This document shows, one piece after another, positions 18,194-26,449 of a stretch of DNA of 64,000 bases. This DNA is from Hymenobacter elongatus (GTDB lineage: Bacteria; Bacteroidota; Bacteroidia; Cytophagales; Hymenobacteraceae), in assembly GCF_004745955.1 (NCBI RefSeq), contig NZ_SRLD01000019.1, positions 1 through 64,000 of the forward strand. The letters run 5' to 3'. A program made the position numbers and the translations under genes. Below the pieces are notes generated by a model that was not told where the DNA came from, did not search any database, and was given only the letters and a program-made list of their open reading frames with translations. Within the stretch, counting starts at the first letter, position 1. The number at the start of each line of letters is the position of its first letter.

Positions 18194-18595
18194 CTAGCGG
18201 GAGAGTGAAGACCCTATTTTGATGAGCAGCTTGCCCAAGTGCGTGAGTGGGGCAGTGTAGTTATCGGAGGTTTCGTCGGCTACTTTCACCGTTTCGGCCC
18301 CCAGCGTGGCCAGGGTTTCGGCAATATCGTGCGCGGCCGTATCCTTGTCGCTCAGTTGCTCGCGCAGAATGGTGAGCTCCTGAATAATCTTAGCCAAACC
18401 GGGCCGCTCGCTCGCGCGCAGCACCTGCTCCCACCGTTCTATCTCGCCCAAGCCCCGCTGATCGGCCTTTTCCGGAACACCATTGTTTAGCAGGGAAAGC
18501 GTGTCGTCGAGCAGGGCGGAATTCTGCTGGTCGGTTACTTCCAGCGGAATAGTAGGCATGGGAGTGTTCTGGGGCGTGGGCGTGGTGGAGTCCAT
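18194..18595 (-). CDS. Small helical protein of unknown function
   Basis: A 133-residue acidic, probably all-helical protein without signal peptide or membrane segment. Leucine-rich stretches such as LTILREQLSDKDTAAHDIAETLATL suggest a helical bundle or coiled coil. I recognise no family. A second possible ATG at 18559 would give 121 residues. It is divergent from the WG-repeat membrane protein at 18728, about 130 bp away, and may share its regulation, but nothing in sequence proves a link. Confidence 0.65.
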   Translation of the reverse strand: MDSTTPTPQNTPMPTIPLEVTDQQNSALLDDTLSLLNNGVPEKADQRGLGEIERWEQVLRASERPGLAKIIQELTILREQLSDKDTAAHDIAETLATLGAETVKVADETSDNYTAPLTHLGKLLIKIGSSLSR

Positions 18596-18727
18596 GGTAA
18601 GGCGGAAAAAAATCGAAAGAAGTTATTGGTTATACTGCCTTCTTTCCAGAAAAGTTAAGTGACCACAACCAGGCCTCCCGCGTACAAACCGCCCGTACCT
18701 GCCCAGCCGCCGCCCTCATTCCTGCCT

Positions 18728-20626
18728 ATGCTCCACGTTTCCATCCTGTCACCTTTCTCTACCAGAGCCCACGCAGAGCAATTTGAAGCAATACGGGACG
18801 CTTTGGCGGCCGAAACCACTGCGCCGCCCACAGTGCTGCTAGCCAACTGGCGCGTGTCGGGGGAAGAAGTGCTGGATGCGGTGATACTGCGCCCCCACCT
18901 CATTGCGGTGCTGCTGCTTGAGCCCCGGGGCGGCCGCTTAGCCATCCGCGACTTTGCCCACGCCGCCTGGCAGCTCGATGGAGCTCCCCTTACCGGCTCG
19001 GCTGATGCCGACAATCCTTTCCAGCAGTTTATGCAGCAAAAAGCGGCTTTGGCGCAGGTATTGGCCACTTATCTGGAAGCCGGGCAGGCAAATCTGAGCT
19101 TCATCAGTGGCCTGCTGCTATTTGGGGAGCCAGTCGTATTTGGGCCGGAAATAGAGGAGCGCATGAGTGCCGTGCCCGCCGCCAACAGCTTTCAGCTGCT
19201 GGCCGATCCAAGCCGCTTCACCCGGCGGCTGGCACAGCTGGCGACGCCCGAAATTGAGCTCAGCGAACAAGACCTGCACCAGCTGTGGACCGAGCTGACA
19301 GCTACGGCCGAACTGCAGCCCAGCGACGAAGCCGATGAAGCCGATGCGCCAGCAGCGGAACCCATAGCTCCGACCACGCCGGCGGCCGGCAGTTTTTTTC
19401 AGCAGAAAGCCTCGCAGCTCTGGCGGTGGCTTGGGGCCGAAGATATCGACGAGCTGGACAGTGCGCCCTACGGCTACGCGGAAACGACTCTGGCGGCCCG
19501 CAACCAGGAAAAGCAGGAGTTGGAACACGTACGAGCCACTATGCAAGCAGAGCTGGCGACGCAGCTCCGAGCAATGGAGGCCCGCGAAACGGAACGAGAA
19601 AACAGTATTGCGCAGCTCCGGGAGCAGTTGGCCGTGGCCCCGCCGGTAGCTCCCGAAGCTGCCGTGCTCCAGGCCCGGCTAGCCGCCGAAAGCCGGGAGA
19701 AGGAAGTGCTCGACGCCGCTATTCAGGCCTCACGTGCCGAGTCGGAAGCCCGCAACCGGGAGCTGGACGCGAAGATTCAGCAGCTGGAGCAGCTCATGCA
19801 ACGGTTGCAGAACGCTCCCGCAGCGTCGGCAACGCCATTGCCCACAGCTGCTCCCGGGGTGGCCAGCCCGGTGGCTCACGCGGTAGGCGCTCAACGCCCG
19901 GTGAATCTCACCAGCCGCTTCCGTCAGCTACGCGCCTGGCGACGCCGCCTCCCGCGCCTGGCGGCGCTGGGCACCGGGCTGGCGGCGGCGGCTTTGGTGG
20001 TCGGTGGCATCAGGTCGCTCACGGCGGGGCCGCCCAGGCCCTTTGAGCAAAACGGAAAATGGGGCCTACTCGCTGCCGATGGCGACACGGCATTGCCGGC
20101 GCGCTACACCGCTATTGGCACTTTCCACGATGATCGGGCCGTGGTAGAACAGACGGGCGCGTTCGGCTTTATCAACACGCGGGGCGAAGAAATCTTGCCG
20201 CCTACCTACGATGCCCTCAACCCCTACCACGACACCTACGCCCGCGTCCGGGTGGGCGATACCTACACCTTTATCGGGGAGGACGGTCAGGAGTTCGACC
20301 ACTACTACTACAATGCGCTCGACTTTGCCGAAGGCCGCGCGGCGGTGCTCGACTACCGGGGCTGGCTGTATATTACCGGACCCGAAATACCGGCCAAACC
20401 ACCACTCGTGTTTCGGGAGGCATATTCTTTTCAGGATGGTTTGGCCCGGGTACGGCTGGCCGATGGCTACACATTCATTACGGAAGCATACTTAACCGAT
20501 GCTGAACCTGACACCAAGCCCTTTGGCCGCTACACCAGCGCCACTGACTTCGTGGACGGGCGGGCGCAGGTGACCCAGGATGGGCGCACCTTTTATATTG
20601 ATCGGGATGGTGACCCGGTAGAGTAG
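18728..20626 (+). CDS. NERD-like, coiled-coil, transmembrane WG-repeat protein
   Basis: A 632-residue protein with an unusual order of parts. Residues about 1-130 resemble a NERD nuclease-related domain: LANWRVSGEEVLDAV, RPHLIAVLLLEPRGGRL, then NPFQQFMQQKAALAQVL. The expected ExK of active NERD nucleases is changed to EPRGG, so catalysis is doubtful. A long Glu/Gln/Ala-rich coiled coil spans roughly 250-385, followed by an Ala-rich membrane helix (AALGTGLAAAALVVGGI) and a C-terminal set of WG-type repeats (NGKWGLLAADG, TGAFGFINTRG and degenerate forms). The start at 18728 (ATG) is favoured; a GTG at 18659 would add a Pro-rich tail. Function unknown. Confidence 0.78.
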   Translation: MLHVSILSPFSTRAHAEQFEAIRDALAAETTAPPTVLLANWRVSGEEVLDAVILRPHLIAVLLLEPRGGRLAIRDFAHAAWQLDGAPLTGSADADNPFQQFMQQKAALAQVLATYLEAGQANLSFISGLLLFGEPVVFGPEIEERMSAVPAANSFQLLADPSRFTRRLAQLATPEIELSEQDLHQLWTELTATAELQPSDEADEADAPAAEPIAPTTPAAGSFFQQKASQLWRWLGAEDIDELDSAPYGYAETTLAARNQEKQELEHVRATMQAELATQLRAMEARETERENSIAQLREQLAVAPPVAPEAAVLQARLAAESREKEVLDAAIQASRAESEARNRELDAKIQQLEQLMQRLQNAPAASATPLPTAAPGVASPVAHAVGAQRPVNLTSRFRQLRAWRRRLPRLAALGTGLAAAALVVGGIRSLTAGPPRPFEQNGKWGLLAADGDTALPARYTAIGTFHDDRAVVEQTGAFGFINTRGEEILPPTYDALNPYHDTYARVRVGDTYTFIGEDGQEFDHYYYNALDFAEGRAAVLDYRGWLYITGPEIPAKPPLVFREAYSFQDGLARVRLADGYTFITEAYLTDAEPDTKPFGRYTSATDFVDGRAQVTQDGRTFYIDRDGDPVE

Positions 20627-20644
20627 CTAGCCGACGAGTACGGC

Positions 20645-21127
20645 CTAGTCGTCGTTCTCATTCTTATGACGCTTGCCTTTGCCGTGCTTATTTTTCTTGT
20701 AGCGGCCCCCGCCGCGGTGCTTACCATTTCCTAGTAGCTGGCGCAAATACGTATCGGTTGAGACTGCCCGGGCTTCAGCAGAAGCAACAGGCTGCGGGCG
20801 GGCAGCGGCAGCCAGCACCAGCTGGCCATTGGCCCCGGGCGTTACGGCGGTGGTTGTTCCCACTAAGTCACAGCCGTTGCCTTCGCGCAGCTCCGTACGA
20901 TGCCCGTCGCGCTCTACCACAAAGCCGTCGCGGGTGATGACACGACCGTTGGGCAAGTGCACGTCCCGCGTCATAGGGCGCTTCACCCCGTTGCGAATGA
21001 CGTACATGCTGCCGTCCCGGCGCTGAAATCCGTCGTTGGCCGCACGGCCTTGGCCCGCCAAAGGCGTGGTAGCCAGCAAGGCGACACCGAGCACGAGAGT
21101 AGAAAAGGAAGTAGGAATGACGGGCAA
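20645..21127 (-). CDS. Secreted DUF6799-like protein with basic tail
   Basis: A 160-residue exported protein with a signal peptide (hydrophobic 8-24). The central block GFQRRDGSMYVIRNGVKRPM followed by DVHLPNGRVITRDG matches the repeated DUF6799 pattern found in Bacteroidota envelope proteins. The C-terminal 30 residues are very rich in Lys, Arg, Gly and His. Its role is unknown; a surface or nucleic-acid-binding tail is only a guess. It converges with the WG-repeat gene. Confidence 0.7.
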   Translation of the reverse strand: MPVIPTSFSTLVLGVALLATTPLAGQGRAANDGFQRRDGSMYVIRNGVKRPMTRDVHLPNGRVITRDGFVVERDGHRTELREGNGCDLVGTTTAVTPGANGQLVLAAAARPQPVASAEARAVSTDTYLRQLLGNGKHRGGGRYKKNKHGKGKRHKNENDD

Positions 21128-21276
21128 AATGGCGGCTGCTAAAAGGGGAGGGAAACGTAGGCTACGGCTGGCCCAAGGCGCAAGTTTTCAGCCAGGTTTT
21201 GCAGACGCACGGGTTACTTTTAAAAAAGCTCCGTATTAAAAGCCAACCTAACATTCTACCTCATTCTTTTTTAGCC

Positions 21277-21522
21277 ATGAAAACCACTTTCAAGCCCCTG
21301 TTCATTGCCGCTGCATTCGCTCTGTTCGCTACTACTTCCTGCTCGGAAAAAACCCAGGAAAATGCGGAAGCAACCACCGAAAGCGCCGTAACGGATGCTG
21401 CCAACAACACCGAAAACGCCGCCGGAGAAGTGAAAGCCGACATGGCTGCTGAGCCTGGCGACACGGCTGTAGTTATGGATAAAGAAGCTGACAAGCTCGT
21501 AGAAGAAACCAACAAGAAGTAG
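21277..21522 (+). CDS. Small acidic lipoprotein
   Basis: An 81-residue protein with a type II signal: hydrophobic FIAAAFALFATTS then the lipobox Cys (TTSCSEK, Cys24). The mature part is short, acidic, rich in Ala, Glu and Thr, and probably disordered or helical. No family is recognised. The start at 21277 gives the proper signal; a GTG-type upstream start is not needed. It is followed by a strong hairpin terminator. Confidence 0.78.
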   Translation: MKTTFKPLFIAAAFALFATTSCSEKTQENAEATTESAVTDAANNTENAAGEVKADMAAEPGDTAVVMDKEADKLVEETNKK

Positions 21523-21543
21523 TTTTAGCTGCTGCCTGTTTCT

Positions 21544-21586
21544 GACCGGGTCCGTGCTACCACAGCACGGACCCGGTTTTTTTTAT
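21544..21586. terminator. Bidirectional hairpin terminator between convergent genes
   Basis: ACCGGGTCCGTGCT pairs with AGCACGGACCCGGT, followed by eight T on the plus strand. It sits between the lipoprotein gene and the convergent gene at 21599. Confidence 0.85.
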
Positions 21587-21598
21587 GGCCAGTGTGCT

Positions 21599-23131
21599 CT
21601 ACACCGGAGCCGCAGCCGACAACTCCAGCAGCACATCGTAGTAGGGTCGGGCCACGACCCGCGACTTCAGCCAGGCATAAAAGCTCATGGCATGCAGGTC
21701 TTCCCGCTCGAGGGGCAGAAAATCGGGGAGAGCTTCCATGCGGGCCACAAACCCGGGCCGGGTCGGGGCCGCCGGGTCGTCGATGATTTCGCGCACCAAC
21801 GCCAGGTAGCTCAACACGTAATGATAGTCGCCGCCCTCATCGCCGAGCCGCTCGCGCAGGGCCCGCTCAATGGCTCGTAGTCGGTTCATGGCCAGGTCCA
21901 GGTTACCCATTTCGAGCTGCACCAGCATTTCGCCCAGGCTTTTATTGAACACCCATTCCAGCCCCATCTGCTGCTCGCACCACCGGTCGGAGCGCCCGAT
22001 ACCGATGAGCGTCTGGTTGGTTTTGGCAAACTTTCCTTCGGCGAAGTAGTGAAAGCCCAGCCCCAGGCGAGCCGTGAGTTGGTCGCGTGGATTGAGCACC
22101 ACTTCGCGGCCTTTCAGCACTTCTTCCAGCAACTGAATACTCTCGGTATTGCGGCGCAGGAAGGCATAGTTGGCGGCCAGCAGAAACGTGTACTTGGGCA
22201 CAAAATCGGCGTAGTGCCCCCGGGGCCCGGCATACAGGGCTACGCGCAGCTGCTCCAGATACTCGATGGACTCGGGAAAGCGGCGGGTGCGGTAGAGCCC
22301 GTGCGCAATCATGTAGAGCAGGCTCAGCTGGTAGTAGCGGTGCGCCGCCGCAAAGCCGTGGCGCTTCTCCATCAGCTTGTAGCAGCGAATAACAAAGGGC
22401 GTGAAGGAAGCAAAGTCGCGGCGGACCAGCATGGCGCTGCGCGCAATCGACATGAGTCGGTAGAGCAAGGACGGCCGCCGGGCGAAGGCTTCCTGCAAAT
22501 CGTATTCGCGCAGCACTTCCTGCATGATGCCGTCGAACGACTCGCCGGCGCGGCCCCGCACCCGTGCCTCGCGCAACCGCTGCCGAATGAGACTGTGGGC
22601 AATGCCGGCCCGCTCCTCTTCATCGGCAGCCTTCTTGTTCAGGTTGCGCCGCCGGATGATATCGGTCAGGTTTTCGGCGTACTCACTGTCGGCCTGGGCT
22701 ATTTGCAGGTTATAAATAGTGTTGAGCAACTCATATTGCTCGTTGGTGTGGGCGAGCTTTTCCGCTTTGCGCAGCGTGAGCCAGGCCATGCGGGGCACGC
22801 CGGCCTCGAACAGATACTGAGCCAGCGTAAGCTGCCCGCGCACGGAGGAAGCAGCCGTAGGATCTTGCTGGCGCTGACGGAGCAGCAGAAAGTCGGTGAT
22901 ATGGCGCATCAGGCGCTTGCGTAGCGCATAGTAGGCCACCGTATTGGGCTCCTCGGGGTAGAGGCGGGCTACGAGCTCCTCGGTGTCATACTGTTTTTGG
23001 TGCAGCAACAGCTCGTAGAGGCGCGAGTCCATGCGGCCCTTCTGCTTCTTGCGCTGGCGCTGAATAAAACGACCGAAATCTTTTCGATCTTCCACTGAAA
23101 ATGTGGCGAGGGTGGTACGCAGGTCATCCAT
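21599..23131 (-). CDS. TPR-like helical protein, function unknown
   Basis: A 510-residue soluble protein made of repeated helix pairs: ALRKRLMRHITDFLLLRQ, MAWLTLRKAEKLAHTNEQYELLNTIYNL and YTFLLAANYAFLRRNTESIQLLEEV have TPR-like spacing of Ala, Leu and Tyr. The N-terminus is strongly basic (FIQRQRKKQKGR). No signal peptide or catalytic motif is visible. Proteins of this kind are common in Cytophagales and likely serve as scaffolds. No operon partner. Confidence 0.75.
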   Translation of the reverse strand: MDDLRTTLATFSVEDRKDFGRFIQRQRKKQKGRMDSRLYELLLHQKQYDTEELVARLYPEEPNTVAYYALRKRLMRHITDFLLLRQRQQDPTAASSVRGQLTLAQYLFEAGVPRMAWLTLRKAEKLAHTNEQYELLNTIYNLQIAQADSEYAENLTDIIRRRNLNKKAADEEERAGIAHSLIRQRLREARVRGRAGESFDGIMQEVLREYDLQEAFARRPSLLYRLMSIARSAMLVRRDFASFTPFVIRCYKLMEKRHGFAAAHRYYQLSLLYMIAHGLYRTRRFPESIEYLEQLRVALYAGPRGHYADFVPKYTFLLAANYAFLRRNTESIQLLEEVLKGREVVLNPRDQLTARLGLGFHYFAEGKFAKTNQTLIGIGRSDRWCEQQMGLEWVFNKSLGEMLVQLEMGNLDLAMNRLRAIERALRERLGDEGGDYHYVLSYLALVREIIDDPAAPTRPGFVARMEALPDFLPLEREDLHAMSFYAWLKSRVVARPYYDVLLELSAAAPV

Positions 23132-23319
23132 GAGCTACGGCCAAGTTGTGAATAATTCTTTAAAGTCTAATATCACCGCTATTAAAAACCTGACTGTCAG
23201 TATTTTTTGGACTGATTCGGGGATTTTGCAAAGTCTTTTAAGTCGACAAACTGGCACACAGCTATAACTAGTAATGCTGCATCTTTCGACTACAAAGCGT
23301 CACTCTATTCCCCTACACC

Positions 23320-24063
23320 ATGCTTCGTACTCTACTCCTGCTCGCTGGCTGCCTATGGGCATTCGCCGCTCAATCCCAGGATCTGCTCACCAAACAAAAC
23401 GGCGAGGAACTCCAGGTCAAAGTTTTAGAAATCACGCCTACTGAGGTGCGCTACAAGCGCTTTGACTACCTGGATGGCCCCCTGATCACCGTGCGTAAGG
23501 CCGACGTATTTATGATTCGCTATGCCAACGGCACGAGGGAAGTACTGGGCGTGAAGGCGGCCTCGCCAGCTCTATCGGCCCCTGGTGCTGCACCGCTGCC
23601 CGGCCCGGTAGTGCCCGGCGACGAAGCCTCGGCGTATGATGAAGTGCATCTGGGCGGCCCGCGCATTGGCATCACCCTGCTCACGGGCGGCGTGGCCGAT
23701 AAGGCCGATTCTGAATACAACATCAAGCCTTTTCTGACGCAGTTTGGCTGGCAGTTCGAAACGCGGATATTCCGCTTGCCCAATGGGACGGCGGGCTTGC
23801 TGGAAATCGTGCCGCTGATTGGGGGCCTGGAACAAAACAAGTTTATTCCGAGCCTGAATGCGCTGGTCGGTATCCGGGGGCCAAAGGGCTTCGAGTTTGG
23901 CCTGGGTCCCAATATTACGCCGGTGAGTGCCAGTGTAGCCCTGGCTGTGGGCACCAGCTTCCGCTCCAATGGCGTCAACTTCCCGGTAAACTTCGCCGTG
24001 GTACCCGGCAATGGTGGGGTGCGCTTCAGCCTGCTGTTCGGCTTCAATTCGCGGCGGAACTAG
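23320..24063 (+). CDS. Secreted protein with a YANG-motif domain, paralogue 1
   Basis: A 247-residue exported protein with a signal peptide ending AAQSQ (about residue 20). The first domain carries NGEELQVKVLEITPTEVRYKRF, GPLITVRKADVFMIRYANG, a compact beta-rich domain frequent in Bacteroidota. After a Pro/Ala linker the C-terminal half (from about 110) is beta-rich with alternating hydrophobics and ends SLLFGFNSRRN, like a small outer-membrane barrel. The next gene shares the first domain. Its function is unknown. Confidence 0.75.
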   Translation: MLRTLLLLAGCLWAFAAQSQDLLTKQNGEELQVKVLEITPTEVRYKRFDYLDGPLITVRKADVFMIRYANGTREVLGVKAASPALSAPGAAPLPGPVVPGDEASAYDEVHLGGPRIGITLLTGGVADKADSEYNIKPFLTQFGWQFETRIFRLPNGTAGLLEIVPLIGGLEQNKFIPSLNALVGIRGPKGFEFGLGPNITPVSASVALAVGTSFRSNGVNFPVNFAVVPGNGGVRFSLLFGFNSRRN

Positions 24064-24107
24064 CTTTTCCGGCTCATCCTATACGTTCGTTCACTCTACT
24101 TTTCGCC

Positions 24108-24692
24108 ATGCGCTACTTCTACTTCGTGTTCCTCTGCATGCTGACGCATCTGGTACAGGCCCAGCACGACACCATTCTGCGGACCGACGGTCGGGAAATA
24201 AAGGCCCGGGTGCTGACAATTGGGCCCAGTGCCATCAGTTACGTACCGCTCGATACGGCCACGACCGATACGTTGCGGCTAGCCTCGGCTCAGGTGTTTC
24301 TTATTCGCTACGCCAATGGGGCCCGAGAGCTGATTCGGCCGGCCCTGGCAACACAGCCAAAAGAGCTTTCGGCAGCCGAGGCCGGCAGCCGCGGCACCCA
24401 AGATGCCCGCCAGCACTTCAGGGCCTCCGGGGCATTCTGGGGCACCTATGGCACTACGGTTGCTTATGCGCCAATAGGTCTGGCGACTGGAATAGCTATT
24501 GCCCTCACCCCGCCCAAAGCAGCCAATCTGCGCGTGCCAGACGCTACATTACTGCAGAATCCGGAATACGTGCGCAGCTACGAGCGGCAGGCACAGCGCA
24601 AAAAGACCGGCAATGCAGCCGCCGGCTTCGGTGCTGGCATAGGCACGGTGCTAGTACTTGCCGTTGCCATTCTGACCGCATGGGATAATTAG
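24108..24692 (+). CDS. Secreted protein with a YANG-motif domain, paralogue 2
   Basis: A 194-residue exported protein (signal peptide to about residue 19, VQAQ). Residues about 20-85 repeat the domain of the upstream gene: DGREIKARVLTIGPSAISYV and SAQVFLIRYANGARE. The second half differs: it has a probable membrane helix near the C-terminus (FGAGIGTVLVLAVAILTAW) and no barrel-like strands. It lies 44 bp after paralogue 1 on the same strand, so the two are probably co-transcribed and arose by duplication. Confidence 0.75.
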   Translation: MRYFYFVFLCMLTHLVQAQHDTILRTDGREIKARVLTIGPSAISYVPLDTATTDTLRLASAQVFLIRYANGARELIRPALATQPKELSAAEAGSRGTQDARQHFRASGAFWGTYGTTVAYAPIGLATGIAIALTPPKAANLRVPDATLLQNPEYVRSYERQAQRKKTGNAAAGFGAGIGTVLVLAVAILTAWDN

Positions 24693-24908
24693 AGGTGGGT
24701 TGCGGTAATAAACCCGTCATATTCTCGACAGTCAGTAAGCCTCATTTTGCCGCCAATAGGAGCAGGTTGCTCTACCACGAAGCCTTCAGTTGTATATTGC
24801 AGCTAATAACGTGGAATAATTTTTATGACGTTAGCATTAATAAATTGTAATTTACCTTATAACACGGCATCAACGATCTGCTTTCGCAGATAGGACTGCT
24901 TTTCCTAT

Positions 24909-25487
24909 ATGTCTATTGCCCCGGAAGAGTTGCGTAAGCTAGGCAACACTGCTTTATTAGACTTACCCAAAACAGCATTCTTCTGCTCGCGCCATTACCC
25001 TGCTAGTATAGAGCATTTTACGTATTTATGGGCGTTGGAGCAGCGGGCTCAACATCAATGCGTTTTATCTGGTTTCCATTCGCAGCTGGAGCAAACGGTG
25101 TTCCGCTACCTGCTGCAGGGGCCCGCTCAGCCTATTATCTATGCGCTGGCCCGGGGCATCCAGCCTAATATCCGAATGGAGTATGGCCCGGAGATAAAAG
25201 CCGGACAACTGCTGTTTATTACCCTTTTCGAAGTCGATACTATCACCACTTCCCAGGAAACGGTCGACATCCGCAATCTGCTGATAGCCGATCTGGCCGA
25301 TCAGTTTTTCATTCCGTACGTAGCTCCCGACGGCAACCTGGCGCGGCTGCTGCAAGGTCTTTCTGCCCAGAGTAAGCCCGTGCTGACGCTCGACGTACCC
25401 GAAAACCAGGCGCTACTTCTACAGGGAGCCACTCTTTTTCAGCCCAGCGGTATTCTGGGCCGCCCCAGCCAGCACCAAAAGGCGTAG
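24909..25487 (+). CDS. Stand-alone DprA/Smf-like Rossmann protein
   Basis: A 192-residue soluble protein resembling part of the DprA (DNA processing A) Rossmann domain: GFHSQLEQTVFRYLLQGPAQPII followed by ARGI matches the DprA phrase G(F/M)HSxxE...L..G..PvI.VLArG. The N-terminal motif KTAFFCSRHYPASIEH also fits. Full DprA is near 370 residues and has a SAM and a winged-helix domain; both are absent. It may thus be a DprA-related protein with a different task; RecA or ssDNA loading is not demonstrated. Confidence 0.6.
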   Translation: MSIAPEELRKLGNTALLDLPKTAFFCSRHYPASIEHFTYLWALEQRAQHQCVLSGFHSQLEQTVFRYLLQGPAQPIIYALARGIQPNIRMEYGPEIKAGQLLFITLFEVDTITTSQETVDIRNLLIADLADQFFIPYVAPDGNLARLLQGLSAQSKPVLTLDVPENQALLLQGATLFQPSGILGRPSQHQKA

Positions 25488-25556
25488 AGCAGCCCGTACC
25501 CAATCTGCGGGTTTGCCCGTAAACGGGAACTTCACGCATATTTTGCACCTGCTACT

Positions 25557-26393
25557 ATGGCTTCGATTTCTTCTGTTTTGCCCACCTCCGGTCCTTCCCA
25601 GGGAATTCGGGCGCTGGCCCGCTTCGGCTTTGCCGCCAAAGGCACGGTCTATCTGACCATGGGTATTCTGGCGCTGCTGGCCGCTACCGGCTTGCAAGGC
25701 GGCAAAACGGCCGACAAGCAGCAAGCCGTCCAAACCATTCAGGACTTGCCAATGGGCCGCTTTCTGCTCGGCCTGATTGCCTTGGGCCTGGCAGGCTACG
25801 TCATCTGGCGCTTCACCCAGGCCCTGCGCGATACGGAAAACAAAGGCTCCGACGCGAAAGGCCTGGCCCGGCGCATCGGGTACGCGGGCAGTGGCGTGCT
25901 GTATGTTACTCTGGCCTTCTACGCGGGCAAATCGGCCTGGGAAAACACGTCCGTCAGCGCGGCGGGCAGTGGCGGCGACGCCAAACAGTCGATGGTGGCC
26001 ACGCTGCTGGCGCAGCCGTTTGGGCAGTGGCTGGTAGGCGCGCTGGCGCTGGCTATTATTGGCACGGGCCTCTACCAGATCTGGCATGCCTATTCCGGCA
26101 AGTTTGCCAAGCACGTAAACGCCAGCAGCTTATCAACCCAGCAGCAGCAGGCTGTTTTCCGGACGGGCCAGGTAGGCTACACGGCCCGGGGCATTGTAAT
26201 GGCTATTATCGGGTACTTCTTCCTGCGGGCAGCTCTGCACGCCAATGCGCGCGAAGTTGCGGATACCGAAGGTGCTTTCGACCTGCTTGGTGCCATGGGC
26301 CCGGCTGTGCTAGGCATCGTAGCGCTCGGCCTCATGGCATACGGCGTCTACATGCTGGTGCAGGCACGCTACCCGGTACTGAATGGCGTGTAG
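25557..26393 (+). CDS. DUF1206 membrane protein
   Basis: A 278-residue inner-membrane protein. Three repeated two-helix units are visible, each starting with an aromatic-Gly motif: ARFGFAAKGTVYLTMGI, RRIGYAGSGVLYVTLAF and GQVGYTARGIVMAIIGY. This triple repeat defines DUF1206. Function is unknown, often tied to stress genes. It ends just before a hairpin terminator and is convergent with the dehydrogenase gene. Confidence 0.9.
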   Translation: MASISSVLPTSGPSQGIRALARFGFAAKGTVYLTMGILALLAATGLQGGKTADKQQAVQTIQDLPMGRFLLGLIALGLAGYVIWRFTQALRDTENKGSDAKGLARRIGYAGSGVLYVTLAFYAGKSAWENTSVSAAGSGGDAKQSMVATLLAQPFGQWLVGALALAIIGTGLYQIWHAYSGKFAKHVNASSLSTQQQQAVFRTGQVGYTARGIVMAIIGYFFLRAALHANAREVADTEGAFDLLGAMGPAVLGIVALGLMAYGVYMLVQARYPVLNGV

Positions 26394-26414
26394 GCCGCTC
26401 CGGATTGCACCATA

Positions 26415-26447
26415 CAAAAGGTCTCGCCTTGCAGCGAGACCTTTTGG
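26415..26447. terminator. Hairpin terminator between convergent genes
   Basis: AAAAGGTCTCGC pairs with GCGAGACCTTTT around a TTGCA loop. It can serve both the DUF1206 gene and the dehydrogenase gene ending at 26450. Confidence 0.8.
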
Positions 26448-26449
26448 CT

